The position numbers and the translations under genes were made by a program. 64,000 bases of DNA from Azospirillum lipoferum (lineage in GTDB: Bacteria > Pseudomonadota > Alphaproteobacteria > Azospirillales > Azospirillaceae), in the NCBI RefSeq assembly GCF_024170005.1, contig NZ_JALJXJ010000003.1, forward strand, positions 1-64,000. Reading direction: 5' to 3'. The notes beneath the pieces are model-generated. The model ran no database searches, was not told the origin of the DNA, and saw nothing but the letters and a program-made list of their open reading frames with translations. This document shows, piece after piece, positions 35,160 through 44,370 of the stretch. Each line of letters begins with the position of its first letter. Within the stretch, counting starts at the first letter, position 1.

Positions 35160-36686
35160 TCAAAGCTCCCAGTCCGCAGGCGCCACCACGGCACCCGCAC
35201 CGCGCCAGTCGGGACGGCGCTCGGGCGGATTCGTGCTGCGGTCGAAGCGGTAGGGTTCGGCGCCCAGACAGCCGGCCACCGCGTCCAGCCCGTCATCGGG
35301 TCCGCGATAGCGGCCATCGGGGCGCCAGTCGCGCATTTCGCGGATCAGCGGCGTTTCCCAGACCTGCCGGTGGACCAGCAGGCGGCGGTCGGCCAGCAGA
35401 GCGTTGAAGGCCTTGATGATGCGCTCCGCCTTGGGCGTGCGGCTGTTCTGCTCGACCACCCCGGCGGCCAGCCGGTCGTCGCGCAGCCGTTTGCGCAGCA
35501 GTCCGGGCAGGAAACGGCCGAGGCCATTGATCTCGATGTGGACCGCCGGCAGATGGTTGTCGGCCAGAAAGCGGGAGACCTGCCGGCATTGCTGGTCGGC
35601 CTCCGTCTCCTCCGCCCTGGGATCGACCGCCAGATACAGCACCCGGTGCAGGTAGAAGTGCTCGTTCTCCCCGGCGAAGACGGCGGCGACCACGCTGCCG
35701 TCACCGCTTTTGATTCTGCCGTCGCCCTCCCCCGCCGGCCGGACGAAGGCCGGGTCCCACCAGCAGGTGGCGGAGACCAGCTTCACCCCGTCCAGCGTCA
35801 GCGCCGCACGGCCCAGCGCCTCGCGATACTCCAGTTCCGCGTCGTAGCGGCCGAGCCTGCCGACATCCAGCACCCCGTCGGTGATGCTGACCGGGCGCAA
35901 CAGCATCTGGCTGGTGAACTTGTTGGGACCGGTGGATTTACGGATGCGGGCGACATGCGCCTCGCCGAATCGTTCCTTCCAGGTGTAGCTGCGGTTGCCC
36001 TGGGAGTCCTCGGTGTAGACCGGCAGCACCATTCGCTCGAACTCGTCCAGAAAGGGCGGACTGCCGTCGTCGGTCTCCTCGGCATAGAGGCTGTCCTGTG
36101 CATGCGGCGTGCCGACATAGAGCTGCGCCCCGCCCGGCACCAGCACATAGTCCAGCTCCGACAGGCGTTCGCGCAGGGCAGCGCGCTTCACAGCGGTGTC
36201 GGCGTTGCGCGGCACCTCGACATCGTCGCAGATCACCACATCGGCGCGGCTGCCGGTGATGTTGCCGCCGATGCCGGCCGCCGCCATCGACGGGTCGCGC
36301 AGTTCCATCGGCCGCAGCACGGTGAAGCGATCGGCCGCCCACTGGTCGCGCTCCTTGGCCGGCGGCTTCAGATGGCTGCAATCGGGATGGCGCTCCAGGA
36401 TGCGCTTGACGTTGCGCACCATCTTCATCGCCAGCTTCAGGTCGGCGGCCAGAACCAGCAGCCGGCGGTTGGGATCGCGCAGGAGCAGCCAAGCCGCGAA
36501 TAGTCCGACCAGGGTCGATTTGCCGGATCCGCGGAAGGCCATCAGCAGCATGCGCCGGTTCTGCCCGGCCATATGCTTTTCCAGCCAGCCCGCCATCCGC
36601 GCATGGTGGGCCGGCGTCTTCAGCTCCACCATGGCGTTCCAGCCCTGGACGAAGGCAGGGAAACCGTCGTCATCCTTCCCCGTCAT
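35160..36686 (-). CDS. Phage large terminase (T7 gp19-like)
   Basis: A 508-residue ATPase/nuclease. Walker A is FRGSGKST (about residues 50-57), Walker B is ADVVICDDVE (about 148-157), and the C-terminal nuclease-like part has WWDPAF and further acidic residues around DGSVVAAVFAGE, IEINGLGRFLP and PDDGLDAVAG. It cuts and pumps DNA into procapsids. The start overlaps the tail-fibre stop by four bases. Intact reading frame, base composition like host genes. Confidence 0.88.
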   Translation of the reverse strand: MTGKDDDGFPAFVQGWNAMVELKTPAHHARMAGWLEKHMAGQNRRMLLMAFRGSGKSTLVGLFAAWLLLRDPNRRLLVLAADLKLAMKMVRNVKRILERHPDCSHLKPPAKERDQWAADRFTVLRPMELRDPSMAAAGIGGNITGSRADVVICDDVEVPRNADTAVKRAALRERLSELDYVLVPGGAQLYVGTPHAQDSLYAEETDDGSPPFLDEFERMVLPVYTEDSQGNRSYTWKERFGEAHVARIRKSTGPNKFTSQMLLRPVSITDGVLDVGRLGRYDAELEYREALGRAALTLDGVKLVSATCWWDPAFVRPAGEGDGRIKSGDGSVVAAVFAGENEHFYLHRVLYLAVDPRAEETEADQQCRQVSRFLADNHLPAVHIEINGLGRFLPGLLRKRLRDDRLAAGVVEQNSRTPKAERIIKAFNALLADRRLLVHRQVWETPLIREMRDWRPDGRYRGPDDGLDAVAGCLGAEPYRFDRSTNPPERRPDWRGAGAVVAPADWEL

Positions 36687-38713
36687 GGATTCCGCCCCAG
36701 GATGTGCCAGCCGGCGCCGTTCGACATCGCCGTCACCGCATGGCCCTGCGCGGTCAACGCGATGGCTTCATTGTCCGGCCCTCCGCCGCCGGCCTGGGTG
36801 ACGGTGACGCGGTTGCTCCCGGTGTCGGACTTCTTGACGGTGACCGTGCGCCCGACCGCGTGCGGAGCCGACGGCGCCGGCAGCCGCACCTCCACCGCCC
36901 CGTTCCAGGCGCTGACCAGATAGAGCTGCTGGTTCAGGTCCGGCTCGAACAGGCCGGGGGTCTCGTGGTAGCGGGCGTTGCCGGGCTGGCTGTTGCCGGC
37001 GACGATCCACCAGCCGGCCCCGTTCGACACCAGCGTCACGAAGTCGTACCGGTTGCCGAGCGACAGCACCCGCCCGTCCGGCCCCGGCCCGCCGGTCTCG
37101 GTCACCGTCAGCGGGTTGGCCGACGCATCGGTACGCTTGATCGTCACCGCATGGCCGTTGGCGTCCCCTGCCTTCGGCAGGCGCAACTCGACCGGCCCGG
37201 CATAGGCGCTGGCCAGATAGACCGAACTGGTCAGGTCCAGCGCCACCACCCCGCCATGCACCGGCTCGATATAATCGGTGTCGTAACGCAACGCCTCCAC
37301 CACAAGTTCGGTGACTCGGCTGCGCTGAAGCCGGTTCTTCTCCGGATAGCCGGCATTGACTGCCGTGTACTGCCCGCCGGAGCGGTCGAGGATCGCTGGC
37401 CCGGCGGCGGCGGAGAACAGGTTGACGACCGCCGTCTCGACCGATCCGGCATCGATTTGCAGGTTCGGCAGCGCCCCCAGCGATTCGGCGTAGAAATTCA
37501 CGATCAGCGTCTTGTCGGTGACGGCACCGACGCGGAAGCAGGCTTCCGCCTCCGGCCACAGATTGGCCTCGCAGTCGAAGAAGGCGTTGTTGAAGCGTCC
37601 CTGCTCGACGAAGAAGCCGCAGCCGGTCATCGGCGCCGACAGTGAATAGATCCGCACGGCGTGGAAACGGTTGGCGTTCGGCGTGTCACCCGCCCCCGTC
37701 CGCGTCAGCCACACCCCATGGCGCGACGGCCGCGCCACCAGCACGCGGGCGATGTTGTTCCAGTAGCAGGGCAGGTTCGGGTCGATATAACCGTCGAAGA
37801 CCAGCCCGACCTCCGGCTCCCACAGGGTCAGGTCGGTCAGGCTGTTCTGCACGCAGGGGCCGTCGCGCCCGAACAGCCGCACCCCCGCCTTGCCCTGCTC
37901 CAGCCGCAGGCCCGACAGGGTAGCGTAGCCGTCCGGCAGGTGGATCAGGTCGAAACCGGTGGACGCTCCCCGGATCACCGACGCCTGCCCCGCCCCATAC
38001 AGCGTCCGCCCATGGCCGAGCGTCAGCGTGTTGAAGATGCGGTAGGTCCCCGGCGGCACGAACACCGCGCGCGCGGAGGTCAGCGCCGTTTGCAGGGCCA
38101 GCGTGTCGTCGACCAGCCCGTCACCCACCGCGCCGAAATCCCTGACCGACACGAGATCGGCCAGCTTGTCGCGCACCGGCCTGGCGGTGGCTCCAGCCCC
38201 CGGCGGCACATAGGTCGCCAGCGCCTCCTCGTCCACCGGGGGGCGGACGGTGGGATTGCCGGCACTGTCGAAAGCCAGCAGCTTGCCCTGGCGCAAGGCC
38301 CGTTCCGGCAGCAGGGGGGAGGACGGCAGGTCGCTGTCGCCATAGCGCAGCATCAACTCCTGATCGCCCGCCACCTGCTGGAGCATCGCCGTCAGCCTGT
38401 CCAGCTCGCCATTGAGGGCGGCGGCCGGTAGCGGTCCACTCTCGCCAAAATCGCTGCGCCGCTCGATCGGCAGCCGGCGGCGCAGCAGCACGATTGTCCC
38501 CTCCGCCGGAGCGGCGGCGAAGGTCACCGCCCCGCCCGCAGTTGCACCAGCGCCGCCGACGGCATAGCCGGTGCTCTGGAGCGCCGCGCCCAGGAAGACC
38601 TGGAGATCCTCGTCGGCGAAGATCGGGAACGGGTAGGTGAAGACCCGCTGTGTGCCGTCGGCGAGATACTGCACGCGCGGGGTCCCGCGCGGGATGAGAA
38701 GCGACGTGGACAT
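36683..38713 (-). CDS. Phage tail fibre / tailspike with beta-helix
   Basis: A 676-residue protein. The N-terminal T7-gp17-type adaptor (about 1-120, RVQYLADGTQRVFTYPFPIF) binds the tail. A right-handed beta-helix with pectate-lyase-like start (about 190-470, VRDFGAVGDGLVDDTLALQTAL) follows. The end has two repeats of about 75 residues, from YLASAYAGPVELRLP and from YLVSAWNGAVEVRLP. It likely recognises or degrades a surface polysaccharide. The frame is intact. Confidence 0.8.
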   Translation of the reverse strand: MSTSLLIPRGTPRVQYLADGTQRVFTYPFPIFADEDLQVFLGAALQSTGYAVGGAGATAGGAVTFAAAPAEGTIVLLRRRLPIERRSDFGESGPLPAAALNGELDRLTAMLQQVAGDQELMLRYGDSDLPSSPLLPERALRQGKLLAFDSAGNPTVRPPVDEEALATYVPPGAGATARPVRDKLADLVSVRDFGAVGDGLVDDTLALQTALTSARAVFVPPGTYRIFNTLTLGHGRTLYGAGQASVIRGASTGFDLIHLPDGYATLSGLRLEQGKAGVRLFGRDGPCVQNSLTDLTLWEPEVGLVFDGYIDPNLPCYWNNIARVLVARPSRHGVWLTRTGAGDTPNANRFHAVRIYSLSAPMTGCGFFVEQGRFNNAFFDCEANLWPEAEACFRVGAVTDKTLIVNFYAESLGALPNLQIDAGSVETAVVNLFSAAAGPAILDRSGGQYTAVNAGYPEKNRLQRSRVTELVVEALRYDTDYIEPVHGGVVALDLTSSVYLASAYAGPVELRLPKAGDANGHAVTIKRTDASANPLTVTETGGPGPDGRVLSLGNRYDFVTLVSNGAGWWIVAGNSQPGNARYHETPGLFEPDLNQQLYLVSAWNGAVEVRLPAPSAPHAVGRTVTVKKSDTGSNRVTVTQAGGGGPDNEAIALTAQGHAVTAMSNGAGWHILGRNP

Positions 38714-38746
38714 CGGGGGGCTCCGGGCAAGCAGGAGAAAGCACGC

Positions 38747-39553
38747 TCAAAAGAACTTGCTCATGTATTCCAGCCGCTGACGGTCGGCGAGTTGCGACAA
38801 CTCCAGCAGGTTGCGGCGCTTGGCCTCGTCCAAGCTCTGCTGGATGGCGGCGCGTTTCAGCTGGTCCGTCGCCTGGGCGTCCTTGCGCTCGGTCTCGCTG
38901 GAGTTGGTCAGCCCCAGCAGGATCGCCTCGCCCGACCCATCCTGTGCGGTGACGCCACGCGCGCCCAGCCCGGCGCGGGTCTTGCTGACCGCCTGGCGCA
39001 AGGCGGCAAGCCGGCGCTGCTCGGCGGCATCCGCGGCGGCGGTCAACTGGGCGAGCTGGCTCTGAGCCTCGGTCTCCTTGACACCGACCGCCGCCTCCTG
39101 GCTGGCACGCAATTGGGCCAAGGTCTGTTCCTGGGCCCCGCGGAAGTCGTCCATCTCCTTGGCCCGCGCTGCCGCAGCGGCGACGGCGGCGGCCTCGTCC
39201 TTCTGGTGCTGAAGCTCCTGCTCCTGTTGACGCAACTCGGCGTCATGCGCCCACTGGCGGGCTTGTGCCTCGGCCTCCAGCTGGGCCTGCTGCTGGCGGG
39301 AGGCGGCAGCGGCCTGGGCACTGCGTTCCGCCGCCGCCGCTTCCTCGCGGTATTTCTGCTCCAGCGCCGCCTGGGCGGCTGCGGCCTGTACAGCATCCTG
39401 CTGGCGCTTGTACTCAAGCTCGGCAGCGGCTTGTTGGGCGGCAGCCTGCTGCGCTGCTGCGCTGGACTGGCCGGCGCTGGCGTTGCGCACGGTGCCGATG
39501 ACGGAGTTCGCCAGCGGCAGCGCCGTGGTCACGAGGGGAGTGATTCCACCCAT
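38747..39553 (-). CDS. Phage coiled-coil protein (internal virion-like)
   Basis: A 268-residue protein from the ATG at 39553, overlapping the tail-tube B stop. It is very rich in A, Q, E and R (QQAAAQQAAAELEYKRQQD) and a predicted coiled coil for about 40-230, with short hydrophobic start (TPLVTTALPLANSVIG). Its position between tail tube and fibre matches the T7 internal core protein genes, especially gp14. Only one such gene exists here. Confidence 0.65.
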   Translation of the reverse strand: MGGITPLVTTALPLANSVIGTVRNASAGQSSAAAQQAAAQQAAAELEYKRQQDAVQAAAAQAALEQKYREEAAAAERSAQAAAASRQQQAQLEAEAQARQWAHDAELRQQEQELQHQKDEAAAVAAAAARAKEMDDFRGAQEQTLAQLRASQEAAVGVKETEAQSQLAQLTAAADAAEQRRLAALRQAVSKTRAGLGARGVTAQDGSGEAILLGLTNSSETERKDAQATDQLKRAAIQQSLDEAKRRNLLELSQLADRQRLEYMSKFF

Positions 39554-41448
39554 CAGTCGTTCACCTTCAGTTCCATGGTCACGGAAAGCAGCGTGAAAGG
39601 CAGCGGCGCATCCTGTTCGATGCGCCAAAGCGGCAGGTCGGTGTCATGGCGCCAGCCGAGCGCCCGCAGCCGGCGGTCGCCGGACACGCGCGGCGGCACC
39701 CCGCCGGCAGGTTGCGGCCCCAGCCGGTGAAGAGGAAGTTCCTGCAACCCGCGCCCCAGGTCGACGCGCAGCGCCGCCGTCTCCTCCAGCCGGAAGGTGA
39801 CGGCGACCAGCCGGACGATGTCGGCCCCGGTCGCCTGCCCCAGCAGGTTGGGCGGCAGCGGCTCGATCCGGTGGGTGTAGGGCAGCCCGATCTCCACCTT
39901 CCGCGCCGGCGGGTCGAGCGTGACGCTGCCGGCCCGGACGGTGGCGGGGTTGCGGATCACCCCGTCGGCGACGACGGTGACCGTCCGCCCCTCCAGATGC
40001 GCCAGACCGCCCCAGACCGCGGTTGTCTCACCCCGCTTGGCGGCGATCGCGGCGTCGAGGTTCAGCGCATCGTCGAACCGCTCGACGGTCCACACGCCGC
40101 GCCGCTCCACCAGCACATAGACCTCGTCCCCCACCGCGGCGACGGAGCGTACCGCCCCGTCGGTCTCCAGCAGGGTCCAGGCGGTGACGTCCTCCGCCCG
40201 GTAGGCGGTGAGCGCCCCCAGCGTGCCGTCCTCCATCGCCACGAACAGCAACCGGCGGCTCTGGTCGTAATCCTGGTCGCGCGGACTCGCCACCAGATGG
40301 CGGGCCAGCAGGGCGAGGTCGTTGGCCTGATAGGCGGCCTCGGTGTCGGTGTAGAGGAATTCACGGATTTCGCGCCGGTTGCGTGGCACGAACAGCGTCG
40401 CCCCCTCCACGTCGCGCGGCGGGATGGCGCGGTCCATCGGCGAGCCGATGCGGGTCTGACGGTTGACCTGCATGCTCTGCGGGGTCAGCGGGTCGCCGGT
40501 CACCATATATTCTGCGCCCGAGGTGAAGACCTGCAGATGCCGGCCGGAGAAGACGGCGCGCACCGCATTCACCTGATCGGACAGGATGCCGAATTCGATG
40601 GCCTGATCGTCGAGCCCCTCCCCGAGATCGAAGTTCCAGATCTGGGCGGAGCGCGACAGCCACAGCCGGTTGGGCAGGTCGCGCGACCCGCCGATCACCA
40701 GCCGGTCCTGATGGAAGGCCGCCGACACCGGCCAGCCGCGCAAGGCCGAGAAGGCCTGCTCCTGCCACTGCGTCGTCGGCTGGGTATCGGCCAGCGTCTC
40801 CTTGACCGTCGCATTGACCTGCGTCGCCGACACCACGCCGGTGACCAGCAGTTGCTTGCCCTTGATGCGGATGCGGGTGCCGTCCTGGCGCGGATCGAAC
40901 ACTGGAGCCGATGCGGTGACCGTGATCGCCCCGCCCGTCCCCGAAGGCGTCACCGTCACCGCCGGATCGCCGAAACGGTGAAAGGGCGTGCGCACCAGTT
41001 CCCCTTCCATCGCGAAAGTCCATTCCGCCAGCGTCCATCCGCCATCCTCACCGCGCGTCAGCCTGCGCGGCGGCAGGTCGGGATGGCAGACCAGCAGCGT
41101 GTCGGCGCTCTGGGTCCAGGTGATCTGCGCCAGTTGCGTCAACGTCCAGGGTGCGGCAACCGACGTCAGCAGGATCCCGCCCTGGAACAGGTCGATCCAG
41201 CGGTCGGTGAAGACCAGCAGATAGGTCTGTTCGCTGTTGCGCTCGAAGGCCACCAGCCGTCCGTCGCCGCGGGCCAGTGCTGTGAAGGCAAGACCCGACC
41301 GCCGCGTCACCCCGCCGGTCGGGTCGATGAACAGGTTGCGCAGAGCCAGCGCGCCGTTGTCGTAGGCCTTGAGGTCGCCACGCCCCAGCAGGCGGCGCGA
41401 CACCTCGCCGGCGGTGAAGTTGGTCTTGACCTGATGCAGCCGTCCCAT
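39553..41448 (-). CDS. Phage tail tubular protein B (T7 gp12-like)
   Basis: A 631-residue protein from the ATG at 41448 (MGRLHQVKTNFTAGEVSRR), which overlaps the preceding stop. The start FTAGEVS...LLGRGDLKAYDNGALALRNLFIDPTGGVTRRSG is typical for tail tube B. The beta-rich remainder includes repeated LVAFERNSEQTYLLVF-like strands. It forms the tail nozzle of podoviruses. Intact frame. Confidence 0.82.
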   Translation of the reverse strand: MGRLHQVKTNFTAGEVSRRLLGRGDLKAYDNGALALRNLFIDPTGGVTRRSGLAFTALARGDGRLVAFERNSEQTYLLVFTDRWIDLFQGGILLTSVAAPWTLTQLAQITWTQSADTLLVCHPDLPPRRLTRGEDGGWTLAEWTFAMEGELVRTPFHRFGDPAVTVTPSGTGGAITVTASAPVFDPRQDGTRIRIKGKQLLVTGVVSATQVNATVKETLADTQPTTQWQEQAFSALRGWPVSAAFHQDRLVIGGSRDLPNRLWLSRSAQIWNFDLGEGLDDQAIEFGILSDQVNAVRAVFSGRHLQVFTSGAEYMVTGDPLTPQSMQVNRQTRIGSPMDRAIPPRDVEGATLFVPRNRREIREFLYTDTEAAYQANDLALLARHLVASPRDQDYDQSRRLLFVAMEDGTLGALTAYRAEDVTAWTLLETDGAVRSVAAVGDEVYVLVERRGVWTVERFDDALNLDAAIAAKRGETTAVWGGLAHLEGRTVTVVADGVIRNPATVRAGSVTLDPPARKVEIGLPYTHRIEPLPPNLLGQATGADIVRLVAVTFRLEETAALRVDLGRGLQELPLHRLGPQPAGGVPPRVSGDRRLRALGWRHDTDLPLWRIEQDAPLPFTLLSVTMELKVND

Positions 41449-42017
41449 CAGGCCCTCGCGTCGATCAGAGTGAAATCCTCGAAACCGGCCTGGCTGTCCT
41501 GCTGAGCGTCGATCTGGCGGGCACGGCGAAACTCGCTCTCCGCCAGTTGGGCCAGCAACTCGGCCCGCGTCGAGCTTTCGGTCAGCGGGATGCAGAACTC
41601 GGCAGCCAGCCGGGCGATCAGCGCCTGATCGAAGAAGGCAGGGAAATCCTCCTCCACCGGGCGGCCGATATAGGACAGGGTGACGGCGTCGGCATCGCAC
41701 AGCAGTGTGCGCCCGACGATGCGATAGGACAGGCCGCGCCCCCGCCCGCTGCTACCCGCCCCCAGCGCCCGCAGGAAATCGGCCGGCAGCTGGAAGGCGC
41801 AGGCGTAATCGGCGACCGGCGGCTCGGTCAGCCGCGGCAGCGTGGCCTGCACGCTGGCGAAGCTCCAGGCATTGGCCGACAAGAGCGCGTCGCACGTCGG
41901 CCCGTAGAGGGCGGCGGCCACCTCCGCCTCGGCGGTGCCGTCGTCGAAAGAAGCGATGGCGGTGGCGCCGAGCTTGATCAGCGCACGACCGCACAGGCCG
42001 ATGGCGGTCAGGGCCAT
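41448..42017 (-). CDS. Phage tail tubular protein A (T7 gp11-like)
   Basis: A 189-residue protein from the ATG at 42017 with a GGGAGA ribosome site. Motifs: LCGRALIKLGATAIASFDDGTAEAEVAAALYGP, SANAWSFA, and LPADFLRAL, all typical of tail tubular A or connector adaptors. It is translationally coupled (ATGA-type overlap) with tail tube B. Confidence 0.85.
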   Translation of the reverse strand: MALTAIGLCGRALIKLGATAIASFDDGTAEAEVAAALYGPTCDALLSANAWSFASVQATLPRLTEPPVADYACAFQLPADFLRALGAGSSGRGRGLSYRIVGRTLLCDADAVTLSYIGRPVEEDFPAFFDQALIARLAAEFCIPLTESSTRAELLAQLAESEFRRARQIDAQQDSQAGFEDFTLIDARA

Positions 42018-42095
42018 GGGCAAGTCTCCCGTTGCGGGGGGTGGAAGGGCGCCGCCGCCCTATGGTCGAGGTGCAGCACCCTCCCCTTCGGCGGA

Positions 42096-42368
42096 TCAGT
42101 CGCTGTTGACGCTACCAAACGGCGTCAGGTTGGCAACGTCGACCACTCCAGCGGCACTGGCCGCGACCACCAGCACGCCGGTCGCCGGGGTGGCGCTGCC
42201 GACCGCGCAGTTCGCCAGCAGCATGTCGCCCACCCGCAGCAGATCGGCCGCCCCGTTGAAGTAGCCGGCGGTGTCGACATCGGTCGCCACGTCGCGCGTG
42301 GTGTAGTGCCAGAGCGTGAAGCCGTTCGCATAGGCAAGCACGCTCAAATCCTTGGACGCATAGGCCAT
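42096..42368 (-). CDS. Small phage structural protein
   Basis: A 90-residue protein between capsid and tail tube A. It has no signal or membrane segment; central part has GYFNGAADLLRVGDMLLANCAVG, suggesting a beta-rich fold. Head decoration or head-tail joining function is likely from position. Family not recognised. Confidence 0.55.
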   Translation of the reverse strand: MAYASKDLSVLAYANGFTLWHYTTRDVATDVDTAGYFNGAADLLRVGDMLLANCAVGSATPATGVLVVAASAAGVVDVANLTPFGSVNSD

Positions 42369-42430
42369 GGATCGAAGACTCCGGATTTTGGTGCGGAATG
42401 CGGAAGAGAGGGAGGATCACCCTCCCCCGC

Positions 42431-43249
42431 TCAGCTCTCCAGGCAGCGCAGGGTGACCACGCCACTGGTGTCGATCAGCGCGGCACCCTGGCTCATCATG
42501 TTGTTGACGAAGTGCGCCGCGCGGTCGCCGTGCCAGGTGATGTCGGTCTTCACGTCGGAGCCGGCCGCGTGGCCGACCGCCGTCTTGTGGTACCAGTGGC
42601 AGAGCCGGACATTGCCGTTCAGCGTCAGGCCGGAATGCGGCAGCCACAGCGTGCCGAGCCAGCGCTTGGCCTGGGTGCCACGCCAGGGCAGCTCGTCGGT
42701 GCCGACATAATCGGAACTGGCGAACTCCTCGATGCCCAGCAGCTGGCTCCATTGCTTCCAGCCGACGACGGCATAGCGCTGACCGTCGTCCGGCACGTCG
42801 GCCTCGCCCATCATCTCGAAGGCGGCCAGGATCTTGGCCTTGGTCAGCCCGTCGGCGGCGCTGCCGGCATAGTTGACGGACTTGTTCAACTCGGTGATCA
42901 GCATCTCGTCGGTCTTGCGGCCCAGCGCATAGGCGCCGGCATTGGCGATGATCTGCCGCTCGTCGATGTTGGTCTTCAGCTCGTCCAGCCGGTCGACCCA
43001 GTCGCCGGCATAGAAGTCGTACAGCGCGCATTCCACCGGCGTGTGGTCCAGATTCATCACCGGTACCGCGCCGTGCCGCGACTTGGTGGCGGCGGCACCC
43101 TTGCCCACCTTCTGGAAGACGGTGGAGGCGCCCTGCACGTTGTTCTTGCTGCGCACCGTGTTGCGCAGCTTCGAGCCCATGCGCTGATAGGCCTCGTGGA
43201 CCTCGCGCTCGAACTGCTTGACGAACGCCTGGGCGATCGTGGTCGACAT
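42431..43249 (-). CDS. Phage major capsid protein
   Basis: A 272-residue protein from the ATG at 43249 with GGAAA before it. Features: N-terminal helix region (QAFVKQFEREVHEAYQRMGSKLRNTVRSK), then WVDRLDELKTNIDERQIIANAGAYALGRKTDEMLI (the capsid spine helix), then a beta part with YAVVGWKQWSQLLGIEEF. It is a HK97-fold podoviral coat (T7 gp10-like group). It lies at the upstream end of the block; nothing phage-like precedes it. Confidence 0.8.
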   Translation of the reverse strand: MSTTIAQAFVKQFEREVHEAYQRMGSKLRNTVRSKNNVQGASTVFQKVGKGAAATKSRHGAVPVMNLDHTPVECALYDFYAGDWVDRLDELKTNIDERQIIANAGAYALGRKTDEMLITELNKSVNYAGSAADGLTKAKILAAFEMMGEADVPDDGQRYAVVGWKQWSQLLGIEEFASSDYVGTDELPWRGTQAKRWLGTLWLPHSGLTLNGNVRLCHWYHKTAVGHAAGSDVKTDITWHGDRAAHFVNNMMSQGAALIDTSGVVTLRCLES

Positions 43250-43561
43250 GGGGTTGTTTTCCTTTCGCGTTCCTGCGGATCCCGCGGAGCATGGCGGGGG
43301 GAATCGTTCCGCCATCCGGTTGTCGGAGATGCGCGCAGGACGCAGCGCCGGCCGCGGGCGAAACGCGAAAACGAAAAGGGCCGGGCGGACGTTCGACTGT
43401 CCGACCGGCCCTTTTCGGACCGAAGCGAGGGGGGAGCTTTGGTGCTGTCGGGCGCTGGGATCCGGGGGGCGGACCCATCGCCTTGACAGGAGTGGTTTTA
43501 GGATTTTATGCGGAAACGATCAAGGACTATTTTCATATACACTCTCACCCCCGATAAGCCC
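43250..43561. other. Non-coding boundary of the phage-like block
   Basis: 312 bases holding the terminator at 43372-43417 and an AT-rich patch (43492-43550). The patch has a forward TTGACA (43483-43488) with TTTATG after 16 bases, and a minus-strand TTGATC-N17-TAAAAC pair. No att-like duplication was found by eye. Confidence 0.5.
43372..43417. terminator. Bidirectional terminator upstream of capsid gene
   Basis: CGAAAAGGGCCGG (43372-43384) and CCGGCCCTTTTCG (43405-43417) form a 13-base stem with a nested inner stem (GTCCGAC); A- and T-runs on both sides. It lies between the fur/small-protein unit and the phage block, so the block has no obvious read-through from upstream. Confidence 0.85.
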
Positions 43562-43786
43562 TCAATGCCGAACCGGCCCGGCCACCCAGTGGCTGACGAT
43601 GGTCTCCGCCTGGGCCGGCGGGATCTCCGGATGGTGGTAGCGGTAGACGGTGACCGCCGCTTCCAGCGCATAGCGTTCGGGCTGCCCGCACCGGCACAGG
43701 CCGGAGTAGCAGCGCTGCACCGCGTCGCGGCAGGCGATGGCGTCGGCGATCGGCTGATCGGCTTCAAGGAAACGGGGATCGGTCAT
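43562..43786 (-). CDS. Small cysteine-containing protein coupled to fur
   Basis: A 74-residue protein whose ATG overlaps the fur stop (ATGA). It has a short motif C-x8-C-x-C region (CRDAVQRCYSGLCRCG) and His pair (YRYHHPE). A metal or redox role is possible, but unproved; no family recognised. Translational coupling to fur is the main functional clue. Confidence 0.65.
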   Translation of the reverse strand: MTDPRFLEADQPIADAIACRDAVQRCYSGLCRCGQPERYALEAAVTVYRYHHPEIPPAQAETIVSHWVAGPVRH

Positions 43787-44229
43787 CGACGTTCCTCCTC
43801 ATCCCGGGCGTCGTCACCTGCGTCGTCCAGCGGCACGCCGTAGATTTCAAGCCGGTGGCCGACGATTTTGTAGCCGAGCTCGCGGGCAATCCGCTCCTTC
43901 ATCGCCTCCAGCTCCGGGCTGGCGAATTCGATGATCCGGCCGGTGCGGGTATCGATCAGATGGTGGTGGTGGTCGGCCGTCGCCTCCTCGTACCGCGCGC
44001 GCCCGTCGCCCAGGTCGACGCGCTCGATCACCTGCGCATCCTCCAGCAGCCGCATGGTACGGTAGACAGTGGCGATGGAGATGCGCGGGTCGATCTGCAC
44101 GGCGCGGCGATGCACCTCCTCGACGTCGGGATGGTCGTCCGCCTCCGACAACACCTGGGAGATGACCCGGCGCTGCCCGGTCATCTTCAGCCCCTTCTCC
44201 ATGCACAACGCTTCCAGACGCGACGTCAT
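43783..44229 (-). CDS. fur: Fur-family metalloregulator
   Basis: The 148-residue protein has an N-terminal winged helix (about 1-85, TVYRTMRLLEDAQVIERVDLG) and the dimerisation/metal domain (about 88-140) with the ADHHHHLID His cluster. It lacks the C-x2-C zinc pairs of E. coli Fur, as usual in alphaproteobacterial Fur/Mur. It senses Fe(II) or Mn(II). It is divergent from sodC; the shared 141-base region may contain its site. Confidence 0.9.
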   Translation of the reverse strand: MTSRLEALCMEKGLKMTGQRRVISQVLSEADDHPDVEEVHRRAVQIDPRISIATVYRTMRLLEDAQVIERVDLGDGRARYEEATADHHHHLIDTRTGRIIEFASPELEAMKERIARELGYKIVGHRLEIYGVPLDDAGDDARDEEERR

Positions 44230-44370
44230 AACCCCAACCCTGGTCTTTGCTTGCCGATGCCCCCATCATACTGAAAACCGTTCGCAATCCCAGAGCGGTT
44301 TCGCAGCGGCGCAAAGTCGCGAACCCGCCGGCTGCCCAGGCGCACCGGCCATAATGGAGGACCCGACCGA

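Noticed and set aside
34804..43249. Classical GTA or complete prophage
   Set aside because: Gene order is T7-like, without portal, protease, baseplate, tape measure, integrase or lysis cassette; neither a GTA layout nor a full prophage.
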